Positions 18,390-27,325 of a DNA stretch of 64,000 nucleotides are shown piece by piece. The stretch covers positions 10,912,001 through 10,976,000 of the forward strand of contig NZ_CP066831.1 of assembly GCF_016598615.1 (NCBI RefSeq). The letters run 5' to 3'. Each line of letters opens with the position of its first letter. Position 1 is the stretch's first letter. A model generated the notes under the pieces. It was not told where the DNA came from, ran no database searches, and saw nothing but the letters and a program-made list of their open reading frames with translations. Origin of the DNA: Streptomyces liliifuscus. Lineage in GTDB: Bacteria > Actinomycetota > Actinomycetes > Streptomycetales > Streptomycetaceae. The position numbers and the translations under genes were made by a program.

Positions 18390-18649
18390 CGAAACTTTCG
18401 GTGATCTCTCCGAACCTTTGACGCCACAAGCTAGGAATGCGGGGCCCTCTGGTCAAGGCTTGTCGCCGATCTGTCCACAAACGGTTCCTCCCGGTACTCG
18501 GGAAGTTCGCGGTAAGGCTCGCCAATCCAAGGATCCGTGCGGGGGAGGGGAGTTGAGTGAGCGGTGTCTGGCGCTTACCGCGAGCCCGAAAGATTCGGGT
18601 GATGAACAGAAATTTTCCCTGTGGTGAGTATTGACGATTCACCGTCAAT
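18390..18649. promoter_or_regulatory. Palindromes between the two xylan hydrolase genes
   Basis: The 800-base gap between the divergent GH62 and GH10 genes contains three inverted repeats. They are CGAAACTTTCG (18390-18400, 77 bases before the GH62 start), CCCGAAAGATTCGGG (18585-18599) and ATTGACG-N6-CGTCAAT (18630-18649). CGAA-type palindromes have been reported as regulatory sites of Streptomyces xylan genes, from memory. The remainder of the gap holds no convincing gene. TTGGAGG precedes the xylanase start. Confidence 0.5.
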
Positions 18650-19113
18650 CCCTCAATCATCCCTCTCTGAGTGACCGACCGTAGTTCGAGATTCCGAACC
18701 ACGTCGTCCTGAGTGGCTGTGCTGTACGGCAGATCCATGCACAGCTGCACCGCAGATCCGCGCATCGAAGCACCTGCACCACCCGTTTCGTTCCGGTGAG
18801 GTTCGCACCAGCGCGTCCTGGCTGTTCGCGCAGTTGGAGAAGTGCGCGACGCCGCGTGGCGGTCCCCCGGGCTGAGTTGCGATGGAGTACCCCCATGCCT
18901 GTGTTGCAACACCGCCGCCCGCCGTACGTCCTCCGCCGGCCGACCGGCTGCCGTCTCGTGTCGGTGGAGATCGGTCCGGTCCCATGACCGCGCTGTCCGG
19001 CGATTCCGTCCTGCCCGGTTTCCGTCCCGCCCCGTCCGTCTGGCGAGTGGGAGCGGACGACGCATTTCCCTGCGCTTCGCTCCTTCCGTGATTTCCGCCT
19101 TGGAGGTACAGCC

Positions 19114-20544
19114 ATGGGCCTGTTTGCCCTTCCCGGACCCGTTATCCGCCAGAAGATCCGCGGCCTGCTGCTGGCGCTGGTCGTCGGCGTCCTCGCTGCG
19201 GTCGCCACACTGGTCGCGCCGCCGACCGCACACGCCGCAGAGAGCACGCTCGGCGCCGCGGCGGCGCAGAGTGGCCGGTACTTCGGCACCGCCATCGCCT
19301 CGGGCAGGCTGGGCGACTCGGCGTACACGACGATCGCGGGCCGTGAGTTCAATTCGGTGACGGCCGAGAACGAGATGAAGATCGACGCCACCGAACCGCA
19401 GCAGGGCCAGTTCAACTTCACCGCCGGTGACCGCGTCTACAACTGGGCCGTGCAGAACGGCAAGCAGGTGCGTGGCCACACCCTGGCCTGGCACTCCCAG
19501 CAGCCCGGCTGGATGCAGAGCCTCAGCGGCAGCACGCTGCGCCAGGCGATGATCAACCACATCAACGGCGTGATGGCCCACTACAAGGGCAAGATCGCCC
19601 AGTGGGACGTCGTGAACGAGGCCTTCGCCGACGGCAGTTCGGGAGCCCGGCGCGACTCGAACCTGCAACGCACCGGCAACGACTGGATCGAGGTCGCCTT
19701 CCGCACCGCGCGCGCCGCCGACCCGGCCGCCAAGCTCTGCTACAACGACTACAACGTCGAGGACTGGACCTGGGCCAAAACCCAAGCCATGTACGCCATG
19801 GTCCGAGACTTCAAGCAGCGCGGCGTGCCGATCGACTGCGTCGGCTTCCAGTCGCACTTCAACAGCGGCAGCCCCTACAACAGCAACTTCCGCACCACCC
19901 TGCAGAGTTTCGCAGCCCTCGGTGTCGACGTGGCCATCACCGAACTCGACATCCAGGGCGCCTCGGCCACGACCTACGCCAACGTGACCAACGACTGCCT
20001 GGCCGTCCCGCGCTGCCTCGGCATCACCGTCTGGGGTGTGCGCGACACCGACTCCTGGCGACCGGAGCACACGCCGCTGCTGTTCAACGGCGACGGCAGC
20101 AAGAAGCCCGCTTACACCGCCGTACTCAACGCACTCAACGGCGGCTCCTCCACGCCGCCTTCGGATTCCGGAACGATCAAGGGCGTCGGTTCAGGCCGCT
20201 GCCTGGACGTGCCCGGCACCAGCACCAACGACGGCACCCAGCTCCACCTGTGGGACTGCCACAACGGCACCAACCAGCAGTGGACGTACACCGCCGCCGG
20301 CGAGCTCAGGGTCTACGGCAACAAGTGTCTGGACGCCGCCGGCACCGGTACCGGCACCAAAGTCCAGATCTACAGCTGCTGGGGCGGCGACAACCAGAAA
20401 TGGCGCCTCAACGCCGACGCATCCATCGTCGGCGTCCAGTCCGGCCTCTGTGTCGACGCCGTCGCAGGCGGCACCGCGAACGGCACCCTGATCCAGCTCC
20501 ACTCCTGCGCGAACGGCAGCAACCAACGCTGGACTCGCACCTGA
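19114..20544 (+). CDS. xlnA: Secreted endo-1,4-beta-xylanase, GH10 with CBM13
   Basis: 476 residues, almost the size of Streptomyces xylanase A. A signal peptide (about 1-41, ending AHA) is followed by a GH10 TIM barrel. The acid/base glutamate is Glu169 in WDVVNEAF and the nucleophile Glu277 in VAITELDIQ; HTLAWHSQ is also present. A C-terminal ricin-like CBM13 (about 355-476) has repeats ending NQQW, NQKW and NQRW. It hydrolyses xylan backbone in the medium. The ATG at 19114 follows TTGGAGG. The exact match of the catalytic positions to XlnA numbering plus a 41-residue leader supports the gene name. Products would be taken up by the xylFGH-type transporter or other importers. Confidence 0.96.
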   Translation: MGLFALPGPVIRQKIRGLLLALVVGVLAAVATLVAPPTAHAAESTLGAAAAQSGRYFGTAIASGRLGDSAYTTIAGREFNSVTAENEMKIDATEPQQGQFNFTAGDRVYNWAVQNGKQVRGHTLAWHSQQPGWMQSLSGSTLRQAMINHINGVMAHYKGKIAQWDVVNEAFADGSSGARRDSNLQRTGNDWIEVAFRTARAADPAAKLCYNDYNVEDWTWAKTQAMYAMVRDFKQRGVPIDCVGFQSHFNSGSPYNSNFRTTLQSFAALGVDVAITELDIQGASATTYANVTNDCLAVPRCLGITVWGVRDTDSWRPEHTPLLFNGDGSKKPAYTAVLNALNGGSSTPPSDSGTIKGVGSGRCLDVPGTSTNDGTQLHLWDCHNGTNQQWTYTAAGELRVYGNKCLDAAGTGTGTKVQIYSCWGGDNQKWRLNADASIVGVQSGLCVDAVAGGTANGTLIQLHSCANGSNQRWTRT

Positions 20545-20576
20545 CGGGACCTGCCACAAACGAAGGGGTGAATCGA

Positions 20577-20913
20577 TGAAGACCTACGGCGCGGCTTCCC
20601 CCGCCCCTCCACGCAGACGTCGTCCCGGGTCGCCGCCGTGGCGGCGACCCTCGCGATCGGCATGCTCGCCGCGGTGAGTCCGGCGCCCGCCGAGGCGGCG
20701 ATGGTGGACACCAATGCCTGGTACGTCCTGGTCAATCGCAACAGCGGCAAGGCGCTGGACCTCTCTGGCGCGTCCACTGCCGACGGTGCGCGGGCCGGCC
20801 AGCGGACGCGCAACGACGGAGCCAACCAGCAGTTCCGCCTGGCCTTCTACAACACTCCTCACAGTGTGGTTGCGAGGCAGAGCGGCGTCGTTCAGTGGAT
20901 CTGTCGGCGTTGA
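20577..20913 (+). pseudogene. Frameshifted, truncated secreted CBM13 protein
   Basis: GGGGTG precedes ATG 20577, but its frame stops being meaningful after codon 4. One base on, the frame gives a good leader (RRGFPRPSTQTSSRVAA, then LAIGMLAAVSPAPAEAA) and the start of a ricin-like domain (WYVLVNRNSGKALDLSGAS). Restoring one C in the CTACGG at codon 4 would fuse the start to this leader. The domain breaks off near 20860 and ends in unrelated sequence. It was probably a secreted xylan-related enzyme with the same type of binding domain as the GH62 protein. Confidence 0.7.
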
Positions 20914-20993
20914 CCACGTGATGCCGAGTGTGACCAGAGCGCGGGTGGCGTCGCGCGCGTGGTGGCGAAGGCCTGTGGGCGCCGCGTGTACGC

Positions 20994-21665
20994 GGCTACC
21001 ACATCCTCGTCGCCACCACCCACGACGACCCGTACCTCGATTGCGAAAACGGTGACGTCCTGCTCCAACGGCCGCGTCGACGGCCTCGTACTCACCACCG
21101 CCCGCACCAACGGCGGCTTCTCCCAGGACCTTGCCCACAAGGGCATCCTGCCCGTCCTGGCCCTGTGAACCTACGGGGACAGCGCCGCGTCACTGGGCGA
21201 CGACCGCCTCGGCGGTTACCTCGCCACCCGACACCTCATCGACCTCGCCCATCACGCATCATCCTGATCGCCGGCCCCTCCTAAGCCTCCAGAGCCCCCG
21301 GCCGCCGTGTCGGATACGAGGAGCACTACGAGAGGCCGGCCTCCCCATCGATGAGACACTCATCATCCCCTCCACCTTCAGCATGGAAAGCGGCGAAGAC
21401 GCCGGCCAGCACCTGCCGGGCCTCGTCCGACGCCCCACTGCGGTCTTCGCCGTCAACGACAACACTGCGTCAGGGCCCTCGCCGCCGTGCAGCGCGCCGG
21501 TCTCCACGGTCCCGAGGATCTCTCCATCGTCGGCTACAACGACATCCCTTTCGCCACCCGGCCGACCGTGCCCCTGACCATCGTCCGCGTCCCCTTCGAC
21601 GCCATCGCCGCAGCAGCCGTCGACCAGCTCATCGACCTCATCGCCGGTGTCCCCACGAGCGCCTG
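20994..21665 (+). pseudogene. Decayed LacI-family regulator
   Basis: Pieces of a LacI/GalR effector domain appear in succession but in different frames. They are GYHILVATTHDDP, VDGLVLTTARTNGGFSQDL, SLGDDRLGGYLATRHLIDL, then TAVFAVNDNTA and QRAGLHGPEDLSIVGYNDIP, and VRVPFDAIAAAAVDQLI. In-frame stops and several indels interrupt it, and the N-terminal DNA-binding part is missing. LacI regulators commonly control glycoside hydrolase genes, so this was probably a local xylan regulator that has been lost. Confidence 0.8.
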
Positions 21666-21800
21666 GAGCTTCGCCCTCACGCTCATTCCCCGACGTACTA
21701 CGGCACGCACGGCTGGACTGCAGGCGGCGACACCGAACCGTCATCCCTCACCCTCCACAGCCAGGTAATTCGCTTGGATCAGTCGGTCGTTGGTCCGGGT

Positions 21801-21965
21801 GTGCCGTTGACTGACGTGTGGTGGGCGCGGATTGAGCCGTTGCTTTCGGACCTGACGCCCAAGCGGGGTGGCCGGTCGCGGGATCACCGTGAGGTGATCG
21901 AGGCGATCGCCTTCGAGTCCCAGACCGGCATGCGGTGGATCCACCTGCCGGGGAAGTATGAGCTT
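21801..21965 (+). pseudogene. 5' fragment of an IS5-family transposase
   Basis: From GTG 21801 the frame reads PLTDVWWARIEPLLSDLTPK and EVIEAIAFESQTGMRWIHLP, the N-terminus of an IS5-type transposase. After about 55 residues the match ends. The following 240 bases up to the ROK gene have no recognisable gene. It is a truncated IS relic next to the LacI relic. Confidence 0.7.
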
Positions 21966-22208
21966 CACGTCAGGGGCTACCGCCCCAAGGCCGTTCCCTG
22001 CGGCAGCACTGCACGACACCGCCGACGACCAAGACGTGATCATCAGGACCGGCACGGACATACCGTAGACGATCGTCGACCTGCTCAACCTGCTTCGGTC
22101 CTGTTCACGGCCAAGGCCGACAAGAGCCGCAAGTCACTAGTGAATGTCATGGACGCGATCCGGGGTGTGCGCGGTCCGGCCTTCGTGATGGTCGCGTCGC
22201 TGTATTGG

Positions 22209-23414
22209 CTATGCGCCAACGCGGGCCAGCGTCTCCAGAGGGCCGACCAGGATCTCGGAGAAGGCGAGTTCGGCGGCTCCGATGAGCACCGCGTCGTCGC
22301 CGAGTTCCCCCACTCGCAGCCGCAGGTTCTCGCGGGAGGCTGTGAGGGCAAGGCGGTTGATACGGCTGCGGATCTGGGCGGCCGAGCCGAGGAACACCTC
22401 GCGGAGCGTCCCCCCAAAAATGACCGTGCGCGGGTTGAGCACATTGACCAGGTTGGCGACGCCGATGCCGAGCCAGTCGCCGACGTCGCGCAGGGCAGCG
22501 CGGGCGGTGATGTCGCCCCGGTCGGCCGCTTCGATGACGGCGCGTACGGCTTCCCGGCCGGTGGCCGACGGGTCGCGCCGCGCGGTCTCCAGCAGGGCGC
22601 GCTCCCCGGCCTCGGCTTCGAGGCAGCCGCGCGCCCCGCAGCCACAGGGCCTGCCATTTCGCGGGTTGACGACCATGTGCCCGATCTCGCCGCCGTATCC
22701 GCAGTCGCCGCCCAGCAGTTGGCCACCGGTGATGACACCGCCGCCGATGCCGATGTCGCCGTGCAGGTACACGAGGTCCTGGCATCCGGTCCCGGCACCG
22801 CGCAGGTGCTCCGCGAGCGCACCGAGACTGGCCTCGTTACCCACCGAGACGGGAAGGCCGAGGCCCAGCCGGCTTCTGAGGTCCTCGCCGAACTCCTCGT
22901 CCTCCCAGCCGAGGTAGGGGGCGGCGCGGACGAGGCCGTCGGATCGGCGCACCATCCCGCGGACGGCGGCGGCCACGCCGACGCAGTAGGTGCCGTGCCG
23001 TGCCGTGCCCATCATTTCCAGCGCGGAGCCGGCGAGGACCTCGGCCACCTTGCCGGCGTTGCTATGGCCGGGAAGCACGGGGATCTCCCTGTGGTCGAGG
23101 AAGACCCCGCCCATGCCGATGCGGGCGGCGGCCAGCCGGTCCACGCCCACGTCGAAGGCGAGGACGTACACCCGGTCGGACTCGGGGCGTACGACCAGGG
23201 ACGGCCGGCCGGCCCTGCCGGTGTCACGGGGCAGTTCCTCACGGACCAGGCCGGCCGAGCCCAGCTCGCTCACCAGACCCAGGATGGTGCTGCGGTTGAG
23301 TCCCATGCGCTCGGCCAGGACGGCTCGCGACATGGATCCGCCGATGTGCACATGACGGAGCAGGGTGCCGAGGTTGTGCCGGCGAATCTCCTCCTGCGAG
23401 GGACCGGCTTTCAT
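22209..23414 (-). CDS. ROK-family regulator of xylose transport
   Basis: 401 residues: an N-terminal winged helix-turn-helix (about 8-70; SRAVLAERMGLNRSTILGLV) and a ROK sugar-binding domain. ROK signatures include DIGIGGGVITGG and the zinc-binding cysteine cluster CGCGARGCLEAE. ROK regulators of the NagC/XylR type usually bind a sugar and repress transport genes. It starts 13 bases after the permease stop on the same strand, so it is the last gene of the xylFGH operon. In S. coelicolor a ROK gene (rok7B7) is likewise beside xylFGH, so this may be its orthologue; I recall that from memory. ATG 23414 is preferred over an upstream in-frame start inside the permease region. Confidence 0.88.
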   Translation of the reverse strand: MKAGPSQEEIRRHNLGTLLRHVHIGGSMSRAVLAERMGLNRSTILGLVSELGSAGLVREELPRDTGRAGRPSLVVRPESDRVYVLAFDVGVDRLAAARIGMGGVFLDHREIPVLPGHSNAGKVAEVLAGSALEMMGTARHGTYCVGVAAAVRGMVRRSDGLVRAAPYLGWEDEEFGEDLRSRLGLGLPVSVGNEASLGALAEHLRGAGTGCQDLVYLHGDIGIGGGVITGGQLLGGDCGYGGEIGHMVVNPRNGRPCGCGARGCLEAEAGERALLETARRDPSATGREAVRAVIEAADRGDITARAALRDVGDWLGIGVANLVNVLNPRTVIFGGTLREVFLGSAAQIRSRINRLALTASRENLRLRVGELGDDAVLIGAAELAFSEILVGPLETLARVGA

Positions 23415-23427
23415 GGAACCCCAGACC

Positions 23428-24708
23428 TCATCGTTGTACGGCCCGGCGACGGGACAGCGCATCCACGCCTGCGGCCACCAGCAGAACCGAACCTGTGACA
23501 GCGTACTTGACCCCTGAGCTGTACCCCATCAGGCCCATGCCGTTCTGGATGACCGCGACCACCATGCCGCCGAGCACGGCGTCAACGACCCTGCCCCGCC
23601 CGCCGAACAGGCTCGTCCCGCCGATCACGGCGGCGCCCACCGCCAGCAGCAGCACGTTGCTGCCACCGGTGTTGGGGTCGACCGAGTTGCCCCGGGACGC
23701 GGCGATGATGCCGCCGACCGCGGCCAGGGAGGAGCAGATGACGAACGCGGAGATCCGGATGGTTGCCACGTTGATGCCGGCCCGGCGGGCCGCCTCGGCG
23801 TTACCGCCCACTGCGTAGATGTGCAGGCCGAACGAGGTGCGTTGGAGCAGGAACGTACCGGCGACGAGCAGGGCGGCGATGACCGGCACCACGATCGGCA
23901 CACCCTTGAGCGAGTCGACGATGACGTTGCGGCTGCGCTCCTGGTTGAGCAGGTGGACGGCGATTGCACCGAGGACCGCCAGGCCGCCGATCCTGACCGC
24001 GAGCAGGGTGAGTGGAGCGGGGGCGAGCCTGCGCCGCCGGCGGTTCCGGTTCTGCCGAAGCTGGATCGCCGCGTACGCTCCGACACCGACGGCGAGCAGT
24101 ACCCAACCCAGCGCGGGGGAGAGGTTGTTGTTGGCGACGGCCAGGATCGTCTCGTCCCGGATCGAGATGTTGGTGCCTTCCTTCAGCAGCATCAGCACGA
24201 TGCCCTGGAACCCCAGGAAGGCGGCCAGTGTGACCACGAATGAGGGGATGCCGACCTTCGCGACCAGCAGGCCGAGCACCAGGCCGATGACCGTGCCGGT
24301 GAGGATCGCCGCGCCGGCCGCGCCGTACCAGGGCCATCCGTGGTCGGTGAGCAGGATGGCGAGTACGGCGGCGCAGACCCCGCTGGCGTACCCCGCGGAC
24401 AGGTCGATCTCGCCGAGGAGGAGGACGAAGACCAGGCCCATGGCAATGGCGATGCTGCCCGCGCCCTGGGTCAGCAGGTTGGCGAAGTTCAGTTCGGACA
24501 GGAAGACCGGGCGCAGGGCGGCGAAGAACACGCACAGGACGATCAGGCCGAGTACGGCGGGGAGGGCGCCCAACTCGCCGCCGCGTACCCGATCGACGTA
24601 GTTCCGGGCGACCGAGCGCAGACTCGCGGCTCCGGCCGCTCCGTTCTTCTTCGGCGTACCGGGACCGTGCGGCAGTTCCGGCTTCTCGGGGGCGACTGCG
24701 GCGGTCAT
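23428..24708 (-). CDS. xylH: Xylose-type sugar ABC transporter permease
   Basis: 426-residue membrane protein with about ten hydrophobic segments, of the RbsC/XylH branched sugar permease family. Motifs include LLGEIDLSAGYASGVCAAVL and the EAA-like cytoplasmic loop AVGGNAEAARRAGIN, with GGTSLFGGRGRV near the end. The length, about 100 residues more than RbsC, fits XylH. ATG 24708 overlaps the ATPase stop (ATGA), so the two are translationally coupled; the long upstream extension of the open frame lies antisense-like within the ATPase gene. Substrate by context: xylose or a related pentose. Confidence 0.9.
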   Translation of the reverse strand: MTAAVAPEKPELPHGPGTPKKNGAAGAASLRSVARNYVDRVRGGELGALPAVLGLIVLCVFFAALRPVFLSELNFANLLTQGAGSIAIAMGLVFVLLLGEIDLSAGYASGVCAAVLAILLTDHGWPWYGAAGAAILTGTVIGLVLGLLVAKVGIPSFVVTLAAFLGFQGIVLMLLKEGTNISIRDETILAVANNNLSPALGWVLLAVGVGAYAAIQLRQNRNRRRRRLAPAPLTLLAVRIGGLAVLGAIAVHLLNQERSRNVIVDSLKGVPIVVPVIAALLVAGTFLLQRTSFGLHIYAVGGNAEAARRAGINVATIRISAFVICSSLAAVGGIIAASRGNSVDPNTGGSNVLLLAVGAAVIGGTSLFGGRGRVVDAVLGGMVVAVIQNGMGLMGYSSGVKYAVTGSVLLVAAGVDALSRRRAVQR

Positions 24709-25481
24709 GCGGTGACTCCGTTGCTGTGGGCGAGGCCGAGGTCCCCGCTGCGGCCCGAGGTGATGAGTTCGACTACCTGGGAGTGCGTCACGTCCGACGT
24801 GCTGACGTGGGCGGCCATCCGGCCCAGGTAAAGGGCGGCGATCCGGTCGGACACCGCGAAGACGTCGTTCATGTTGTGCGAGATCAGGACCACGGCGAGA
24901 CCGTTGTCGGCCAGCCGCCGGACCAGTTCGAGGACCTGTGCCGTCTGGGCGACACCGAGCGCGGCGGTCGGCTCGTCCAGGACGACGACCTTGCTGTTCC
25001 ACAGCACGGCCTTTGCGATGGCCACGGTCTGCCGCTGGCCGCCGGAAAGACTGGAGACCTGCTGGCGGATGGACTTGACGGTGCGGACCGACAGCCCTTC
25101 GAGGGTCTGGGCGGCCATCTCCTCCATCGTCGCGTCGTCCAGGACGAGCCCCCGGCGCTTCTCGCGGCCGAGGAACATGTTCTGCACGATGTCGAGGTTG
25201 TCGCAGAGCGCCAGGTCCTGGTACACGATCTCGACGCCCAGGGCCGCCGCCTCACGCGGGCTGTGCACCTGGACCTGTTCACCCTCGAACCAGTACTCGC
25301 CGCCGTCGATCGGATGGATCCCGCCGATGCACTTGACCAGGGTGGACTTGCCTGCGCCGTTGTCTCCGACGAGGGCGGTCACCTCGCCTGGATGGACGTC
25401 GAAGGACACGTCGTGCAGTACCTGCACGGCGCCGAAGCTCTTGTCGATCCCGCGCAGTCGAAGGATCGGGGTCGCTGTCAT
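24705..25481 (-). CDS. xylG: Xylose-type sugar ABC transporter ATP-binding protein
   Basis: 258 residues, a single ABC ATPase domain. Walker A GDNGAGKSTL, signature LSGGQRQTVAIAKA, Walker B VVVLDEPTAAL and the H-loop VVLISHNM are intact. Most XylG/RbsA proteins have two fused ABC domains; the single-domain form is common in actinobacterial xylose-type systems and should act as a homodimer. ATG 25481 follows AAGGAG at 9 bases. It sits between the binding-protein and permease genes. Confidence 0.9.
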   Translation of the reverse strand: MTATPILRLRGIDKSFGAVQVLHDVSFDVHPGEVTALVGDNGAGKSTLVKCIGGIHPIDGGEYWFEGEQVQVHSPREAAALGVEIVYQDLALCDNLDIVQNMFLGREKRRGLVLDDATMEEMAAQTLEGLSVRTVKSIRQQVSSLSGGQRQTVAIAKAVLWNSKVVVLDEPTAALGVAQTAQVLELVRRLADNGLAVVLISHNMNDVFAVSDRIAALYLGRMAAHVSTSDVTHSQVVELITSGRSGDLGLAHSNGVTA

Positions 25482-25508
25482 GGAAGACGGCTCCTTACGG
25501 TCGTGAGG

Positions 25509-25547
25509 CCGCGGGCCCCGGGGAGGTGGGAGCCCCGGGACCCGCGG
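25509..25547 (-). promoter_or_regulatory. Long intercistronic hairpin after xylF
   Basis: Between the binding-protein and ATPase genes lies a strong imperfect stem: CCGCGGG pairs with CCCGCGG and, after one mismatch, CCCGGGG pairs with CCCCGGG, around a 9-base loop. Such hairpins behind binding-protein genes often reduce downstream expression by termination or stabilise the upstream message. The role is inferred. Confidence 0.55.
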
Positions 25548-25593
25548 TCGGGCCGACTGGACAAGGGGTGACGGTCCGGTCGGCCGGTGAGGG

Positions 25594-26685
25594 CTACTTG
25601 ATGTTGGCCTTGGTGCACAGGGCGGCGTACTTGCCCGTGCACAGCTCTTCCTTGGTGACGAAGCCGTCGTCCACGACGTCCTTGACGTTGTCCTTGTAGA
25701 TGGCCACCGGCGTCTCCAGCACGGACGGGACCTTGCGCTTGCCCTCGGGGTCCTCGACGGTTGCGTTCGTCTCGCCCTTCTCGCCCTTGGCGAGGGAGAC
25801 GGCGAGCTTGGCCGTGGCGTCGGCCTCCTTCTTGACCGCCTTGTAGACGGTCATGCACTGATCGCCCGCGAGGATGTTCTGCAGTCCCTGGACGGTGGCG
25901 TCCTGGCCGGTGACCGGGACCTCGCCGTTGCGGTTCTGCTTGCGCAGGACGGCGATGGCCGCGTTGCCGAGACCGTCGTTGGCGGCAAGCACGCCACCGA
26001 TCTTGGGCTCGCTTGTGAGCATCTGCTCGAAGATGGTGCCGGCCTGGGCGTTGTCCCAGTCCGGGACGGACTGGTCCGGGCCTTTCACGTAGTCGCCCGA
26101 CTTGTACTTCGGGTCGAGGATGCCGTTGTAGCCCTCGGCGAAGAGAGTGGCATTGTTGTCCGTCGGTGAGCCGTTGAGCGTGGCGACGATGGGCTTCTTG
26201 GCCTTCATGTCGCTCAGGCACTTGCTGAGGCCTTCGCCCTGCAGCTTGCCGACCGCGGTGTTGTCGAAGCTCACGTAGTACTGGGCGGAGCCGCCGAGCG
26301 TGAGCCGGTCGTAGTCGATCGTGGCGACGCCCTGCCCCTTGGCCTTGTCCAGAACTGCCTTACCCGTGCCGCTGTCCAGGTTCACGATCACCAGGACGTT
26401 CACACCGCTGGTGATCATCTGGTCTGCGATGGTCTGGAACTCCTGCTTGTCGCCCTGCGCGTTCTGGATGTCGAACTCGACGCCCGCCGCCTTGAACGCC
26501 TCGGAGAGGTACTTGCGGTCCGCGGTCTCCCAGCGGGCCGAGGACTTGCTGTCCGGGAGGATCACACCGATCTTCGGCTTGGCGTCGGAGCCGGAGTCGC
26601 TGTCGCCCGACGAGGAGTCGCCGCAGGCAGTGAGCGAGCTGACCAGTGCCACCGAGGCGGCTGTGAAGAGGAGTCCCTTGCGCAT
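25594..26685 (-). CDS. xylF: Xylose-type sugar-binding lipoprotein
   Basis: 363-residue periplasmic-binding protein of the type 1 (RbsB/XylF) fold, anchored as a lipoprotein. The leader ends in a lipobox (LVSSLTAC, about residues 15-21) followed by a Ser/Asp-rich linker. Domain motifs include KIGVILPDSKSSARWETADR, TSGVNVLVIVNLDSG, GVLAANDGLGNAAI and VPVTGQDATVQGLQNI, all very close to XylF proteins. ATG 26685 follows AAAGGA at 8 bases. First gene of the transporter operon; it delivers the sugar to the XylH/XylG importer. Confidence 0.93.
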   Translation of the reverse strand: MRKGLLFTAASVALVSSLTACGDSSSGDSDSGSDAKPKIGVILPDSKSSARWETADRKYLSEAFKAAGVEFDIQNAQGDKQEFQTIADQMITSGVNVLVIVNLDSGTGKAVLDKAKGQGVATIDYDRLTLGGSAQYYVSFDNTAVGKLQGEGLSKCLSDMKAKKPIVATLNGSPTDNNATLFAEGYNGILDPKYKSGDYVKGPDQSVPDWDNAQAGTIFEQMLTSEPKIGGVLAANDGLGNAAIAVLRKQNRNGEVPVTGQDATVQGLQNILAGDQCMTVYKAVKKEADATAKLAVSLAKGEKGETNATVEDPEGKRKVPSVLETPVAIYKDNVKDVVDDGFVTKEELCTGKYAALCTKANIK

Positions 26686-26989
26686 GGGCAGGGTCCTTTC
26701 TGGTGTTACGGCCGGACGACCGGACGTACGAGGGTGGTGAGAAGGAAGCCGAGAAGCGCGCTCTCGGGGGAATTGCCGGGTGTCTGGTGATCCGCCCGGC
26801 TGAATGTTGTGAGCGGGAACTTACGGCGCTCCGGACCCCGTGCCCAGACTGCGGGCGGCGCTATTTGTCATCCGCCATAACAATTAGGTGACGCTGTCGC
26901 AACGCGGCGACTTAGAAGTCATCTCAATTGGTTGCTGGCGGCGTAGATAACCGCTGGCAGACGTGCTGTGGTGGCGATTGAATGCCTTG

Positions 26990-27325
26990 GTGAGTAACTA
27001 CTGGACACCCGCCCATCACGCGGTCGAGCACGAGGACGCGGAGAGCCTGGCCCGGTTGTTGGCCGACGGGTCCGATCCCGATGAGGTCTTCAGCAACATG
27101 ACGCTGCTGACGCACGCGATCGATGTCGAGGGCGACGGCTCTCTACAGAGCGGCGAACCGTTGACGGTGCATACCACGGCTGTGCTGCTGGCCTTCGGGG
27201 CTGATCCGGAGCTCGCCGATCCAGACGGTCACACACCCATGGACATGGCCAATCGCTACGGCCACGACCTGGCGGTGAGGTTGCTGCAAACCCACATCAA
27301 CGGGCGAGCCGCCGGTAGCAGATGA
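26990..27325 (+). CDS. Ankyrin-repeat protein carried by element A
   Basis: 111 residues from the GTG at 26990; an in-frame GTG 9 codons earlier is possible. Two to three ankyrin-like helical repeats are visible: WTPAHHAVEHEDAESLARLL, then TAVLLAFGADPELADPDGHT, followed by PMDMANRYGHDLAVRLL. It is a small soluble protein-binding protein with no export signal. The reading frame ends within the transposase 3' end, overlapping it by 29 bases on the opposite strand. There is no strong ribosome site, so the start is uncertain. It lies wholly inside the inverted repeats of the IS element, which makes it a likely transposon cargo gene; its benefit is unknown. Confidence 0.7.
   Translation: MSNYWTPAHHAVEHEDAESLARLLADGSDPDEVFSNMTLLTHAIDVEGDGSLQSGEPLTVHTTAVLLAFGADPELADPDGHTPMDMANRYGHDLAVRLLQTHINGRAAGSR

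Noticed and set aside
18313..20070. 585-codon open frame on the minus strand
   Set aside because: Antisense to the xylanase gene; the xylanase has all catalytic motifs, so the antisense frame is a shadow.
23428..25002. Longer xylH reading frame starting inside xylG
   Set aside because: The extra 98 residues are Arg/Pro-rich shadow sequence of the ATPase gene; the ATGA overlap at 24705-24708 is the natural start.
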